Source: Acidobacteriaceae bacterium (lineage in GTDB: Bacteria; Acidobacteriota; Terriglobia; Terriglobales; Acidobacteriaceae). Taken from it: a DNA stretch of 64,000 nucleotides. Below the pieces are notes generated by a model. The model was not told the origin of the DNA and ran no database searches. It saw only the letters and a list, made by a program, of their open reading frames with translations. This document shows positions 16,648 through 25,953 of the stretch, one piece after another. The first letter of the stretch is position 1, and the number at the start of each line of letters is the position of its first letter. The stretch is taken from the NCBI GenBank assembly GCA_027449545.1, contig DAIDLI010000221.1:19054-83053 (forward strand). Direction: 5' to 3'. Position numbers and translations under genes: made by a program.

Positions 16648-17146
16648 ACAGGTGGCGGGTGAAGGCCTGCACCTCTGCTCCGCGGTAGTCGCGCCGCTCA
16701 ACCGGGGAGGACAATACGGTCGAGGTCTCCGTGGCGCCCAGCCCGGAGAGCCGATCGATCAGCCCCTCCAGGTGTCGGATGGAAGCCACGTTGGCCTCCA
16801 GCACAAACGACTCCGCGCCGGTGATGCGGTGGCATCGGCCGATCTCCGGCATTTCACGCATGGCCGCCACCGCCCTGGCCACCAGCGTGTCCCCACCATG
16901 GATCGTCAGGCGCACCAGCACGCGGATGGGCAAGCCCAGCCGGCCCAGGTTCACTGTGGCGTGGTAGCCGGTAATGATGCCTGCCTCCTCCAGGCGGCGC
17001 ACCCGCTCGGAGGCCGCGGGAGTCGAAAGGCCCACCTTCCGTCCCAGCTCCGCGAAGGTGAACCGGGCGTTCTGCTGCAACAGTTCCAGTATCTTCCAGG
17101 AGATCGCGTCCATCTCCAGTGCGTTTGGGGCGGTACGGTGACTCAT
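16646..17146 (-). CDS. AsnC/Lrp-family transcriptional regulator
   Basis: The 166-residue protein has an N-terminal helix-turn-helix (MDAISWKILELLQQNARFTF..., with LSTPAASERVRRLEEAGII as recognition region, residues 12-60) and a C-terminal RAM effector domain (about 75-150). It is divergent from hpd, the first gene of tyrosine degradation, and the spacer carries repeated TTAAGC half-sites, so it likely senses an aromatic amino acid and controls hpd-phhA-hmgA-fahA as well as itself. Ligand and direction of control are inferred from context. Confidence 0.88.
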   Translation of the reverse strand: MSHRTAPNALEMDAISWKILELLQQNARFTFAELGRKVGLSTPAASERVRRLEEAGIITGYHATVNLGRLGLPIRVLVRLTIHGGDTLVARAVAAMREMPEIGRCHRITGAESFVLEANVASIRHLEGLIDRLSGLGATETSTVLSSPVERRDYRGAEVQAFTRHL

Positions 17147-17158
17147 GCCCGTGACTCC

Positions 17159-17197
17159 TTAAGCCGACTGCACCATTATGCTTAATTTCTTTAAGCC
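17159..17197. promoter_or_regulatory. Putative Lrp-type operator array between regulator and hpd
   Basis: The heptamer TTAAGCC occurs at 17159-17165 and again at 17191-17197, exactly 32 bp apart. An inverted GCTTAA at 17180-17185 forms the near-palindrome GCTTAATTTCTTTAAGC (17180-17196) with the second copy. The array starts 13 bp from the regulator's start codon, in an AT-rich pocket inside a GC-rich region, as expected for an AsnC/Lrp autoregulatory site. Confidence 0.6.
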
Positions 17198-17313
17198 AAG
17201 ACAGCCGGTTTTGGTTTCATTCCCCATTCTCTTCCGCATCCAAACAGACCTAAGCTAGTCGGAAGCCGGTCGCGCGGCCCCCGCCTGCGCCCGGCGCAAG
17301 AGGAACTGAATCT

Positions 17314-18468
17314 ATGGCTTCCCCGCGTCTTGTCTCCGGAGGCCCGGCATCACAGGTGCTTGCCGAGCCGTCCGCTGAAACCGACTTTCTGCCCCTCAAA
17401 GGCACCGATCACGTTGAATTCTATGTAGGCAATGCCCGCCAGGCCGCCTACTTTTACCGAGCTGCCTTCGGGTTCTCTCTCGTTGCGTACGCCGGACCTG
17501 AAACCGGCCAGCGGGATCGCGCCTCCTATGTGGTCCAGCAGGGCAAGATCCGCTTTGTGCTGACCACTCCACTGCGCAGCGACCACCCTATTGCGGGACA
17601 TATCCACAAACATGGGGACGGAGTGCGTGCCGTGGGTCTGTGGGTAGACGATGCCCGTGCCGCCTGGAGGGAGACGACCCGTCGGGGCGCCGTCAGCGCG
17701 GCCGAGCCGCAGGAGCTGAAGGACGAGCATGGAACCGCAATCGTCTCAAGTATCTGCACGTATGGCGACACCATCCACACCTTCGTGGAGCGCGGCGCCT
17801 ACGCCGGCCCGTTTTTGCCCGGCTTCCGTGCGGTGGGCTCGGACCCGGTGGCCCGCCCCGTGGGCCTTCTGCACGTGGATCACATGGTAGGCAACGTGGG
17901 CTGGAACCAGATGAACACCTGGGTGGACTTCTACGCCCGGGTGATGGGCTTCTCGCTCTACCAGCACTTCGACGACAAGGACATCTCCACCGAATACTCG
18001 GCGCTGATGTCCAAGGTGATGTCGAACGGCAACGGCTACGTGAAATTCCCGATCAATGAGCCTGCCCAAGGTAAAAAGAAGTCGCAGGTGGAGGAGTATC
18101 TCGACTTCTATCCCGGCCCGGGGGTGCAGCACATCGCCATGGCCACCCACGACATCCTGACCACGGTGAACAAGCTGCGGCAGCAGGGAGTCGAGTTCCT
18201 GCGGGTTCCGCACACCTATTACACCGAGTTGCAGGAGCGGGTGGGCAGGATCGACGAGCCCATCGACGAGCTCGAGAGGCTGGGCATTCTGGTCGATCGC
18301 GACAACGAGGGCTACATGCTGCAGATCTTCACGCGGCCCGTGGAAGACCGCCCCACGCTGTTCTTCGAGATCATTCAGCGCAAGGGCAGCCGCAGCTTCG
18401 GCAAGGGCAACTTCAAGGCGCTCTTCGAGGCGATCGAAAGGGAGCAGCGGGAGAGAGGAAATTTGTGA
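17314..18468 (+). CDS. hpd: 4-hydroxyphenylpyruvate dioxygenase
   Basis: The 384-residue Fe(II) enzyme converts 4-hydroxyphenylpyruvate to homogentisate. It has two vicinal-oxygen-chelate halves. Iron ligands are recognisable as His in LLHVDHMVGNV, His in PGVQHIAMATHDI and Glu in LFFEIIQRKGSRSFGKGNFK, and the C-terminal FGKGNFKALFEAIE helix that gates the site is complete. GAGGAA lies 8 nt before the ATG. It is the first gene of the degradation operon, read away from the AsnC/Lrp regulator. Confidence 0.96.
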   Translation: MASPRLVSGGPASQVLAEPSAETDFLPLKGTDHVEFYVGNARQAAYFYRAAFGFSLVAYAGPETGQRDRASYVVQQGKIRFVLTTPLRSDHPIAGHIHKHGDGVRAVGLWVDDARAAWRETTRRGAVSAAEPQELKDEHGTAIVSSICTYGDTIHTFVERGAYAGPFLPGFRAVGSDPVARPVGLLHVDHMVGNVGWNQMNTWVDFYARVMGFSLYQHFDDKDISTEYSALMSKVMSNGNGYVKFPINEPAQGKKKSQVEEYLDFYPGPGVQHIAMATHDILTTVNKLRQQGVEFLRVPHTYYTELQERVGRIDEPIDELERLGILVDRDNEGYMLQIFTRPVEDRPTLFFEIIQRKGSRSFGKGNFKALFEAIEREQRERGNL

Positions 18469-18560
18469 GGGTGCGTTGAGAGTGCTGCTCTTCAGGTCTA
18501 ACCGGAGAAAGGCGCGGTCAGGGCTGGGCACCCGGAGCCTGTAGCGCCGAGAGGATCGTC

Positions 18561-19313
18561 ATGCAAACCGCAACGCTTTCCGTCGCCGCGCCTTACCTTA
18601 TCGAGCAAGACTACACGGCCTACAGTGCCGAGCAGCACGCGGTCTGGGCGGAGCTGGTATCCCGCGCCTGGCCTGAGCTGGAGCGCCACGCCGCCCGCGA
18701 GTATCTGGAAGGCTTCTCGATCATCGGGCTCGAGCCCGATCGCCTCCCCAGGCTGGCGGCCATCAGCGCGCGGCTGGAGCCGCGCACTGGCTGGAACGCC
18801 ACGCCGGTCAGCGGCTTTCTGCCCGCGCCGGCGTTCTTCGAGATGCTGGCGGCGCGGCGCTTTCCTACCACCACCTGGCTGCGCAGCCGCGACTCGCTCG
18901 AATACACGCCCGAGCCCGACATCTTTCACGACGTCTTCGGTCACGTGCCGATGCATGCGCACGCCGTGTTTGCCGACTTCCTGGCCCACTACGGCCGGGT
19001 CTGCGCATCCATCCAGGATGCCGGGGTGCTGGAACGACTGGGGCGGCTGTTCTGGTATACGGTGGAGTTCGGCCTAATCCGCCAGGACGGCGAGATCAAG
19101 GTCTACGGCAGCGGCCTGATCAGCTCGCACGGCGAGTGCAAGAACGTGATCGAGGGCGGGTGCGCGGTTCATGACTTCACGCTTGACGAGGTAGTAAACA
19201 CGCCGGTGAAAGTGGATGAATTTCAGCGGCTCCTGTTCGCGGTGAGCAGCTTCGACCAGATCTACGACGCCATGCACGCGGCGGAAAAACGCGCGGCCGA
19301 GGGCCGCCTGTGA
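18561..19313 (+). CDS. phhA: Phenylalanine 4-monooxygenase (bacterial type)
   Basis: The 250-residue pterin-dependent hydroxylase makes tyrosine from phenylalanine and is of the short bacterial form, catalytic domain only. The iron-binding motif is [14 protein letters not shown], followed by the third ligand Glu in [18 protein letters not shown] stands 7 nt upstream of the ATG. The 3' end overlaps an in-frame GTG of hmgA by 4 nt. No pterin-4a-carbinolamine dehydratase gene is nearby, so cofactor recycling must be encoded elsewhere. Confidence 0.95.
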   Translation: MQTATLSVAAPYLIEQDYTAYSAEQHAVWAELVSRAWPELERHAAREYLEGFSIIGLEPDRLPRLAAISARLEPRTGWNATPVSGFLPAPAFFEMLAARRFPTTTWLRSRDSLEYTPEPDIFHDVFGHVPMHAHAVFADFLAHYGRVCASIQDAGVLERLGRLFWYTVEFGLIRQDGEIKVYGSGLISSHGECKNVIEGGCAVHDFTLDEVVNTPVKVDEFQRLLFAVSSFDQIYDAMHAAEKRAAEGRL

Positions 19314-19327
19314 AAGGCGCACACGCC

Positions 19328-20647
19328 ATGCCCGATTCCCTTCCCTGCCAATCCGGTTTCGGCAACGAATTCGCCACCGAGGCCGTTGCCGGCGCTCTTC
19401 CCGCCGGACAGAACGCCCCGCAGGACCATCCCCTCGGGCTTTACACCGAGCAGATGAGCGGAACGCCGTTCACGGCGCCGCGGGCGGTCAACCGGCGGAC
19501 CTGGACGTACCGCATCCGGCCGTCCGTAACGCATCGCCCTTACGAAGAGACTCCCACGGGCCTGCTGCGCAGCGGTCCATTCAACGAGGTTCCGCCCTCC
19601 CCCAACCAGCTCCGCTGGGACCCGCTGCCGATTCCTGAAGAGGCTACCGACTTCGTGCGGGGCCTGGTTACGATGGGCGGCAACGGCGATCCCGCGGTCC
19701 AGAGCGGCATCGCCATCCACATCTACGCCGCCAATGAGTCGATGCACGACAGGTTCTTCGCCAATGCCGATGGGGAGATGCTCATCGTTCCACAGCTCGG
19801 AGCGCTGCGCTTCCACACCGAGATGGGCGTTCTCGACGCCGCCCCGGGGGAGATCTGCGTGATTCCGCGCGGCATCAAGTTCCGGGTGGTCCTGCTCGAC
19901 AGGCAGGCGCGCGGGTACATCTGCGAGAACTACGGCCTCGCCTTCCGGCTGCCGGAGCTCGGGCCGATAGGAGCGAATGGACTGGCGAATCCGCGCGATT
20001 TTCTCGCCCCGGTCGCCGCGTTCGAAGACCGCGAGGGCAGTTTTCATCTCGTCACCAAGTTCATGGGGAGGCTGTGGCAGGCACAGATCGACCATTCACC
20101 TCTCGACGTGGTTGCGTGGCACGGCAACTACACGCCTTACAAGTACGATCTGGCGCGCTTCAACTGCATCAACACTGTCTCCTTCGACCATCCTGACCCT
20201 TCTATTTACACCGTGCTCAGCGCTCCCTCCACCGTGCCCGGCACAGCCAACTGCGACTTCGCCATCTTTCCGCCACGCTGGCTGGTGGCGGAGCACAGCT
20301 TCCGTCCGCCCTGGTTCCACCGCAACCTGATGAACGAGTTCATGGGTCTGGTCTTTGGGGCCTACGACGCCAAGGCGGAGGGCTTTGTGCCCGGCGGGGC
20401 CAGCCTGCACAACTGCATGGCGGGCCACGGACCGGACGCCGAGACGTTCGAGCGCGCCTCCACCGCCAGCCTCAAGCCCGTTTACCTGGCAAATACCCTG
20501 GCCTTCATGTTCGAGACGCAGTTTGTCGTCCGTTCTACTGCGTTCGCGATGAGCACCCGCATCCTACAGCACGAGTACTTCGAGTGCTGGCAAGGGCTCA
20601 AAAAGCGCTTCGCCCCCGAAGGAGTCGCGGAGAGCAAAAACGGATGA
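19328..20647 (+). CDS. hmgA: Homogentisate 1,2-dioxygenase
   Basis: The 439-residue iron dioxygenase opens homogentisate to maleylacetoacetate and has the length of characterised family members. It begins with the family N-terminus [20 protein letters not shown]. Iron ligands are in [13 protein letters not shown] (His, Glu) and in [15 protein letters not shown] (His). A GTG at 19310 overlapping phhA would add six residues; ATG 19328 fits the family start better. It is followed with a 4-nt ATGA overlap by an uncharacterised gene. Confidence 0.95.
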   Translation: MPDSLPCQSGFGNEFATEAVAGALPAGQNAPQDHPLGLYTEQMSGTPFTAPRAVNRRTWTYRIRPSVTHRPYEETPTGLLRSGPFNEVPPSPNQLRWDPLPIPEEATDFVRGLVTMGGNGDPAVQSGIAIHIYAANESMHDRFFANADGEMLIVPQLGALRFHTEMGVLDAAPGEICVIPRGIKFRVVLLDRQARGYICENYGLAFRLPELGPIGANGLANPRDFLAPVAAFEDREGSFHLVTKFMGRLWQAQIDHSPLDVVAWHGNYTPYKYDLARFNCINTVSFDHPDPSIYTVLSAPSTVPGTANCDFAIFPPRWLVAEHSFRPPWFHRNLMNEFMGLVFGAYDAKAEGFVPGGASLHNCMAGHGPDAETFERASTASLKPVYLANTLAFMFETQFVVRSTAFAMSTRILQHEYFECWQGLKKRFAPEGVAESKNG

Positions 20648-21495
20648 TCGCTATCGAAGCACTGCTCGCGGACACGATCGACTACGCGGGCCTCTATCCC
20701 CCGGCCGGTCTGGATATGCACACGGCGGTGCGCAACTACCTCGAATACAGCCGCAGCGCCCGGCGGCGCGTTCTCGGCCGCTTCGTCATTGATCTTGACC
20801 GCTTCCCCTATCTTTGGGACGCAGCCGGAGACTATGTTCGCGGCATGCGCCTGAGCGTTCTCGCCAATCCTGAGTCGGATTGGGACGATCTCCGCCGCCT
20901 GGCCGACAAGGGCTACGTCATCGAAGCCGTCGAGATCAAGACCGGCGCTCCGGATGAGATCGCGCGGCTGGCGACGCACGTTCCCGACGGCATTGCAGCG
21001 TACTTCGAGGTTCCGATCGGCGCCTCCGTTGAAGCCCTGGATGCTGTCGAGGCCGCGGGGGCACGCATCAAGCTGCGGATGGGCGGTGTCGCTGCCGAGG
21101 CCTTCCCTTCCACGCAGGCAGTGGCGCACATGCTGGACCAGATCGCCCGGCGCCGGCTGATCTTCAAAGCCACCGCCGGCCTGCACCATCCGGTGCGCGG
21201 TAACTATGCGCTCACCAGCGCGCCCGCCAGCCCAGCGGCCACGATGCATGGCTTCATCAATCTCGCCACTGCCGCCGCCGTGCTACACTTTGGCGGCGAC
21301 GTAGCCGATGCCTTCGAATCTCTGGAAGAGCTGCAGCCAGACGCCTGGCGGGTGGGGGATAACGCCATCCTGTGGCGCGAGTACGGCTGGAACGCCGATG
21401 AGCTTTGCGAGGTGCGCCGCCAGTTCTTCGCCGGCTTCGGCTCCTGTTCCTTCGAAGATCCCATTCACGATTTGGAGGCGCTGGCATGGCTCTGA
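20644..21495 (+). CDS. Uncharacterised enzyme-like protein of the homogentisate operon
   Basis: The 283-residue protein shows alternating strands and helices suggesting a TIM-barrel-like fold, with charged conserved-looking motifs: EAVEIK (95-100), AYFEVP (119-124), IKLRMGG (142-148), [12 protein letters not shown] (174-185), MHGFIN (201-206) and [11 protein letters not shown] (264-274). The K-rich barrel strands and His pair look like an active site. ATG 20644 overlaps the hmgA stop and the 3' end overlaps fahA by 10 nt, so it is co-translated between the enzymes making maleylacetoacetate and splitting fumarylacetoacetate. The operon has no glutathione-type isomerase. I infer, without proof, a role at or near that step. 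Confidence 0.8.
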   Translation: MIAIEALLADTIDYAGLYPPAGLDMHTAVRNYLEYSRSARRRVLGRFVIDLDRFPYLWDAAGDYVRGMRLSVLANPESDWDDLRRLADKGYVIEAVEIKTGAPDEIARLATHVPDGIAAYFEVPIGASVEALDAVEAAGARIKLRMGGVAAEAFPSTQAVAHMLDQIARRRLIFKATAGLHHPVRGNYALTSAPASPAATMHGFINLATAAAVLHFGGDVADAFESLEELQPDAWRVGDNAILWREYGWNADELCEVRRQFFAGFGSCSFEDPIHDLEALAWL

Positions 21496-22778
21496 AAAGC
21501 TGGTTGACCTCCGCCAACGATCCGCAGTGCGAGTTCCCCCTGGCCAACCTGCCCTGGGGTATCTTCCGCAATGGCGGAGAGGCACGGATTGGTGTTGCAC
21601 TCGGGGACCGTGTTCTGGATCTTCGCGCCTGCGCGGAGAATGGGCTGCTCGCCGGGCTGAATGCCAATCTGCTGGATGCCTGCCGCGCGCCACTGCTCAA
21701 CGACTTGATGGCGCTGGGCTACGACTCCTGGCACGAACTGCGCGCCCATGTGACCGGCCTGCTTGAAGAAGGCGCGCCCGGCTCGACCCGGTCTCGTGTC
21801 GAGCCGCTGCTGCTCCCCATCGATAAGGTCGAGATGCAGCTTCCGGCGCGGATCGGCGATTACACCGACTTCTACTCCTCGATTCATCACGCCACGCGCG
21901 TAGGACGCCGCTTCCGCCCCGACAACCCGCTGCTGCCCAACTACAAGTACGTTCCGATCGGCTACCATGGCCGCGCCTCGTCGATCGTGGTCAGCGGCAC
22001 GCCGGTGCGCCGCCCCTGCGGCCAGATCAAGCAGCACGATGCGCCGCCGGTCTTTCTTCACACCCGGGCGCTGGATTACGAGCTGGAAGTGGGCGCGTTT
22101 ATCGGCCCCGGCAATCATCAAGGGGAGCCGATTCGCATTGCCGCCGCCGATCACCAGATCTTCGGCCTGTGCCTGGTCAACGACTGGTCGGCGCGGGACA
22201 TCCAGGCCGGGGAGTACCAGCCTCTCGGCCCGTTCCTTTCGAAGAGTTTCGCCACTACCGTCTCGCCGTGGATTGTTCCGCTCGAAGCGCTGGAGCCCTA
22301 TCGCGTGGCGGCTGCCGAACGCCCGCCCGGCGATCCCGCGCCGCTGCCCTACCTCACCTCGCTGGCGGATGCGCTGGACGCCTTCGATGTGACCCTCGAG
22401 GTTCACCTTCAGTCCAAGCAGATGCGGGAGGCAGGCATGGAGCCGATATGCGTCAGTCGCGGCAATCTTCGCGATCTGTACTGGACAATTGCCCAGCTCA
22501 TCGCGCACCATGCGGGGAATGGCTGCAATCTGCGCCCCGGCGACCTGCTCGCCACCGGCACGATCTCCGGCCCGAATCCCGGCTCGGAGGGGTGCCTGCT
22601 CGAGAAGCAATGCGACGGGGAAGCTCTTCGCCTGCCCAGCGGCGAACCGCGCAAGTTCCTCGAAGATGGCGATAGTGTTCTCTTCCGCGCCTGGGCGGAG
22701 AAGCCCGGGCTGCCGCGCATCGGCTTCGGCACATGCACCGGCACCGTAGTTCCAAGCGATCAACATACGACGCGATGA
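21486..22778 (+). CDS. fahA: Fumarylacetoacetase
   Basis: The 430-residue enzyme hydrolyses fumarylacetoacetate to fumarate and acetoacetate, the last step of tyrosine degradation. Family motifs include IGDYTDFYSSIHHATRVG with the metal Asp and catalytic His, PIGYHGRASSIV, LDYELEVGAFIG with metal glutamates, VNDWSARDIQ and LGPFLSKSFATTVSPW. The frame is open from 21405, but ATG 21486 begins the conserved N-terminus (SWLTSANDPQCEFPLANLP) and gives the usual length. It overlaps the preceding gene by 10 nt and the following carboxylase gene by ATGA. Confidence 0.95.
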   Translation: MALKSWLTSANDPQCEFPLANLPWGIFRNGGEARIGVALGDRVLDLRACAENGLLAGLNANLLDACRAPLLNDLMALGYDSWHELRAHVTGLLEEGAPGSTRSRVEPLLLPIDKVEMQLPARIGDYTDFYSSIHHATRVGRRFRPDNPLLPNYKYVPIGYHGRASSIVVSGTPVRRPCGQIKQHDAPPVFLHTRALDYELEVGAFIGPGNHQGEPIRIAAADHQIFGLCLVNDWSARDIQAGEYQPLGPFLSKSFATTVSPWIVPLEALEPYRVAAAERPPGDPAPLPYLTSLADALDAFDVTLEVHLQSKQMREAGMEPICVSRGNLRDLYWTIAQLIAHHAGNGCNLRPGDLLATGTISGPNPGSEGCLLEKQCDGEALRLPSGEPRKFLEDGDSVLFRAWAEKPGLPRIGFGTCTGTVVPSDQHTTR

Positions 22779-24604
22779 TTCACGAGGAGATCACGGACGA
22801 CGAGATGAGCGAAACCCTCAAACTGGACAATGAACTCGGCTCCCCCATCGACATTCAAACCTCGCGCGCCGTGGGAAATCGCGACGCGCTGCTTCAGTTG
22901 CTGGCTGAGGTACGCGACCAGGAGCACAGCATTCGCCAGGGCGGCGGCGCCAAAGCCATTGAGGCGCAGCATGGCAAGGGCCGGCTCACCGCCCGCGAGC
23001 GCATCCGCCTGCTTCTCGATGAAGGCGGCGAGCTCTTCGAGCTGGGCCTGTGGGCCGCGCACGACATGTACGCCGAATATGGCGGCGCGCCCGGCGCGGG
23101 CGTGGTCACCGGACTGGGCCGGGTTAGCGGCAGGCTTTGCATGATCGTGGCCAATGACGCCACGGTGAAGGCAGGGGCCTTCTTTCCCATGACCGCCAAG
23201 AAGGTTCTCCGGGCGCAGACCATCGCCATGGAGAACCGCATCCCCACGCTTTACCTGGTGGACTCCGCGGGCGTGTTCCTTCCTCTGCAAGAGGACGTCT
23301 TCCCCGACAACGACGACTTCGGCCGCATCTTCCGCAACAACGCCGTAATGAGCGCGATGGGCATTCCCCAGATTACGGCCATCATGGGCATGTGCGTGGC
23401 CGGCGGCGCCTATCTGCCAGTTATGACCGACACCGTGCTGATGACGGAAGGCTCCGGGTTGTTTCTCGCCGGACCCTCGCTGGTGCAGGCTGCGATCGGG
23501 CAGAAGACCGACGCCGAAGAACTGGGCGGCGAAGCCATGCATGCGGAGATCTCCGGGACCGTGGACTTCAAGGAGCCTGACGATAACGCGTGTATCGCGC
23601 GGATCCGGTCTCTGGTGGAGAAGATGGGCTCGCGTAGATTCCTTCCCAGGTCCGCTACGCGGGACCTGGGGCACCCGGACCGGGGGTGCCCGGACTCAGA
23701 ACAGCCAGGGGCGAGTGGAGATGCGATCTTCCGGAAGCGGGAGTACCAGGCTGAGCGCGATGGGCCACGCTTCCCCGCCGAAGACCTCTATGCGCTCGTG
23801 AATCCGGCACCCGGCGCCACCAATCTTTACGACATGCGCCAGGTTATCGCCCGTATTGTCGACCGCAGCGAGTTCGACGAGTACAAGCAGGAGTACGGCC
23901 GCACCCTGATCTGCGGCTATGCCTGGATCGGCGGCCACGCGGTGGGCATTGTCGCCAACCAGAAAATCAACCAGCGCGACACGGTGGCGATGGGCCCGGC
24001 GGCGGGGGCCATGAAGATCGAAGTGGGCGGCGTGATCTACACCGAAGCCGCGCAGAAGGCCGCGCGCTTCATCATGGACTGCAATCAGAACCTCGTGCCG
24101 CTCATCTTTCTCCATGATGTCAACGGGTTCATGGTTGGAAAAGACGCAGAGTGGTCGGGCATCATCCGTGCGGGCGCCAAGATGGTGACCGCCGTCAGCA
24201 CCAGCGTGGTGCCCAAGATCGCGGTCATCCTCGGCGGCAGCTTCGGCGCGGGCCACTATGCCATGTGCGGCAAGGCCTACGATCCGCGCTTTCTGTTCGC
24301 GTGGCCCACCGCGCGTTACGCGGTGATGAGCGGAGCATCGGCAGCGGCGACGCTGGCCGAGGTCCGTGCCAGGCAGCTCGAACGGAGCGGCAAAAAGCTG
24401 TCCGAGCAGGAGAAGGCGGCCATCCACGAGGAGATTCGCGCCACCTACGACGCGCAGGCCGACCCGCGCTATGGCGCGGCCCGCCTGTGGGTGGATGCCA
24501 TCATCGATCCGGCGCAGACGCGGGAGGTGCTGCTCAACGCCCTCGAAGCGTGTTCGCTCAACCCTAACGTTCCGCCGTACAACCCCGGTGTGATCCAGAC
24601 GTAG
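22775..24604 (+). CDS. Acyl-CoA carboxylase beta subunit (methylcrotonyl-/propionyl-CoA type) with in-frame insertion
   Basis: This carboxyltransferase subunit of a biotin-dependent acyl-CoA carboxylase has both crotonase-fold halves: an N-terminal half with [17 protein letters not shown] and [15 protein letters not shown], and a C-terminal half with [26 protein letters not shown] and [10 protein letters not shown]. At about 609 residues it is longer than the usual 535. Part of the excess is an unusual linker (about residues 286-322) between the halves, encoded by GC-rich palindromes at 23645-23691. ATG 22775 overlaps the fahA stop; ATG 22805 is an alternative. The acyl-CoA dehydrogenase that follows suggests leucine or other branched-chain degradation. 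The biotin-carrying alpha subunit is not in the window. Confidence 0.88.
   Translation: MIHEEITDDEMSETLKLDNELGSPIDIQTSRAVGNRDALLQLLAEVRDQEHSIRQGGGAKAIEAQHGKGRLTARERIRLLLDEGGELFELGLWAAHDMYAEYGGAPGAGVVTGLGRVSGRLCMIVANDATVKAGAFFPMTAKKVLRAQTIAMENRIPTLYLVDSAGVFLPLQEDVFPDNDDFGRIFRNNAVMSAMGIPQITAIMGMCVAGGAYLPVMTDTVLMTEGSGLFLAGPSLVQAAIGQKTDAEELGGEAMHAEISGTVDFKEPDDNACIARIRSLVEKMGSRRFLPRSATRDLGHPDRGCPDSEQPGASGDAIFRKREYQAERDGPRFPAEDLYALVNPAPGATNLYDMRQVIARIVDRSEFDEYKQEYGRTLICGYAWIGGHAVGIVANQKINQRDTVAMGPAAGAMKIEVGGVIYTEAAQKAARFIMDCNQNLVPLIFLHDVNGFMVGKDAEWSGIIRAGAKMVTAVSTSVVPKIAVILGGSFGAGHYAMCGKAYDPRFLFAWPTARYAVMSGASAAATLAEVRARQLERSGKKLSEQEKAAIHEEIRATYDAQADPRYGAARLWVDAIIDPAQTREVLLNALEACSLNPNVPPYNPGVIQT
23645..23691. 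repeat. REP-like double palindrome inside the carboxylase gene
   Basis: Two adjacent hairpins occur in the coding sequence: CCCAGGTCC (23645-23653) with GGACCTGGG (23662-23670), then GGGCACCC (23669-23676) with GGGTGCCC (23684-23691). They encode the odd linker [17 protein letters not shown] between two conserved domains. An 11-bp piece, GGGCACCCGGA, recurs between hpd and phhA at 18526-18536, consistent with a dispersed palindromic element. Confidence 0.6.
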
Positions 24605-24671
24605 CGCAGTCGCAGTAACGGTCTCCAGACCGGCAGCAAGGCTCAAGCAATTTCGCATCCAGGAGCAAGCC

Positions 24672-25862
24672 ATGGCCGTACAACTTGAGATGGTCGAAAG
24701 CCTTTATCCCTTCGTTCTGACTGAAGAGCAGGAACAGCTCCGTCGCGAGATCCGCGCGTTTGCCGCGCGCGAGATCGCGCCCAACCTGATGAAGTGGGAC
24801 GAAGCCGGCGAGTTCCCTCTGGAGGCGGTCAAGAAGCTCGGCCAGATGGGGCTGCTGGGCATCATCTTCCCGCCTGAATACGGCGGCGCAGGCTTGGGCT
24901 ACGTGGATTACGTGCTGGCCGTTGAGGAACTCTCCGCCGTGGATGGCTCGATCGGCATCACCGTGGCCGCGCACAATTCGCTGGGCAGCAACCACATCTT
25001 CCTGGCCGGCAATGAGGACCAGCGGCGGAAGTACATTCCGCTGCTGGCCAGCGGCGAGTGGCTGGCCGCCTGGGGACTGACGGAGCCGGGCTCCGGCTCC
25101 GACGCCAGCAACGCCCGCACCACCGCCGTCAAGAAAGGCGATCGCTACATTCTGAACGGCAACAAGACCTTCATCACCAATGGCCATTATGCCGATGTGG
25201 CCGTGGTGATCGCGGTGACGGACAAGAGCAAAGGCACGCACGGGCTCTCCGCGTTCGTGGTCGAGAAGGGCACGAAGGGGTTCCGCCCGGGCAAGAAGGA
25301 GAACAAGCTCGGCCTGCGGGCCAGCGACACCAGCGAGCTGATCTTCGAAGACTGCGAGATTCCCGCAGAGAATCTGCTGGGTAACGAGGGGGAAGGCTTC
25401 GTCGACGCCATGCGTGTGCTCGACGGCGGCCGCATCTCCATTGCCGCGCTCTCGCTGGGTATTGGCCGCGGCGCGCTCGACGCCGCGCTGGCCTACGTGA
25501 AGGAGCGCCGCCAGTTCGGCAAGGCCATCGCCGAGTTCCAGGGGATCCAGTGGAAGCTTGCCGACATGGCTACCGAACTGGATGCCGCACGCCTGCTCAC
25601 GCAGCGCGCCGCGGTACTGAAGGACTCAGGGCGCAAGGTCACCCGCGAGTCCTCGATGGCCAAGCTGTTCGCCAGCGAAGCCGCCGTCCACATCTGCAAC
25701 GAAGCGGTGCAGCTCTTCGGGGGCTATGGCTTCATCAAGGACTACCCGGCGGAGAAGTTTTACCGCGACGTCAAGCTGTGCACGATCGGCGAAGGCACCA
25801 GCGAGATCCAACGCATGGTGATCGCCCGCGAGATTCTGAAGGTGTATCCCTCGCGAGGCTGA
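24672..25862 (+). CDS. Acyl-CoA dehydrogenase (short/branched-chain type)
   Basis: The 396-residue flavoprotein oxidises an acyl-CoA to the 2-enoyl-CoA and passes electrons to ETF. It has the three-domain fold with [28 protein letters not shown] and the C-terminal [20 protein letters not shown]. The catalytic base is in [10 protein letters not shown], with glutamate at the short-chain/medium-chain position. Isovaleryl-CoA dehydrogenases have GAGTSE there and place their base elsewhere, so the substrate is more likely butyryl- or 2-methylbutyryl-like. GGAG lies 8 nt before the ATG. It is 67 nt downstream of the carboxylase gene. Confidence 0.92.
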   Translation: MAVQLEMVESLYPFVLTEEQEQLRREIRAFAAREIAPNLMKWDEAGEFPLEAVKKLGQMGLLGIIFPPEYGGAGLGYVDYVLAVEELSAVDGSIGITVAAHNSLGSNHIFLAGNEDQRRKYIPLLASGEWLAAWGLTEPGSGSDASNARTTAVKKGDRYILNGNKTFITNGHYADVAVVIAVTDKSKGTHGLSAFVVEKGTKGFRPGKKENKLGLRASDTSELIFEDCEIPAENLLGNEGEGFVDAMRVLDGGRISIAALSLGIGRGALDAALAYVKERRQFGKAIAEFQGIQWKLADMATELDAARLLTQRAAVLKDSGRKVTRESSMAKLFASEAAVHICNEAVQLFGGYGFIKDYPAEKFYRDVKLCTIGEGTSEIQRMVIAREILKVYPSRG

Positions 25863-25953
25863 AGCAGCGAACCCGAGGCGGCCGCGGTCCCATGCAGTGG
25901 ACTGGGAGACCACTGCGACAGCCGCCTGCGCTGATAAACTTCAATCTGGATTC

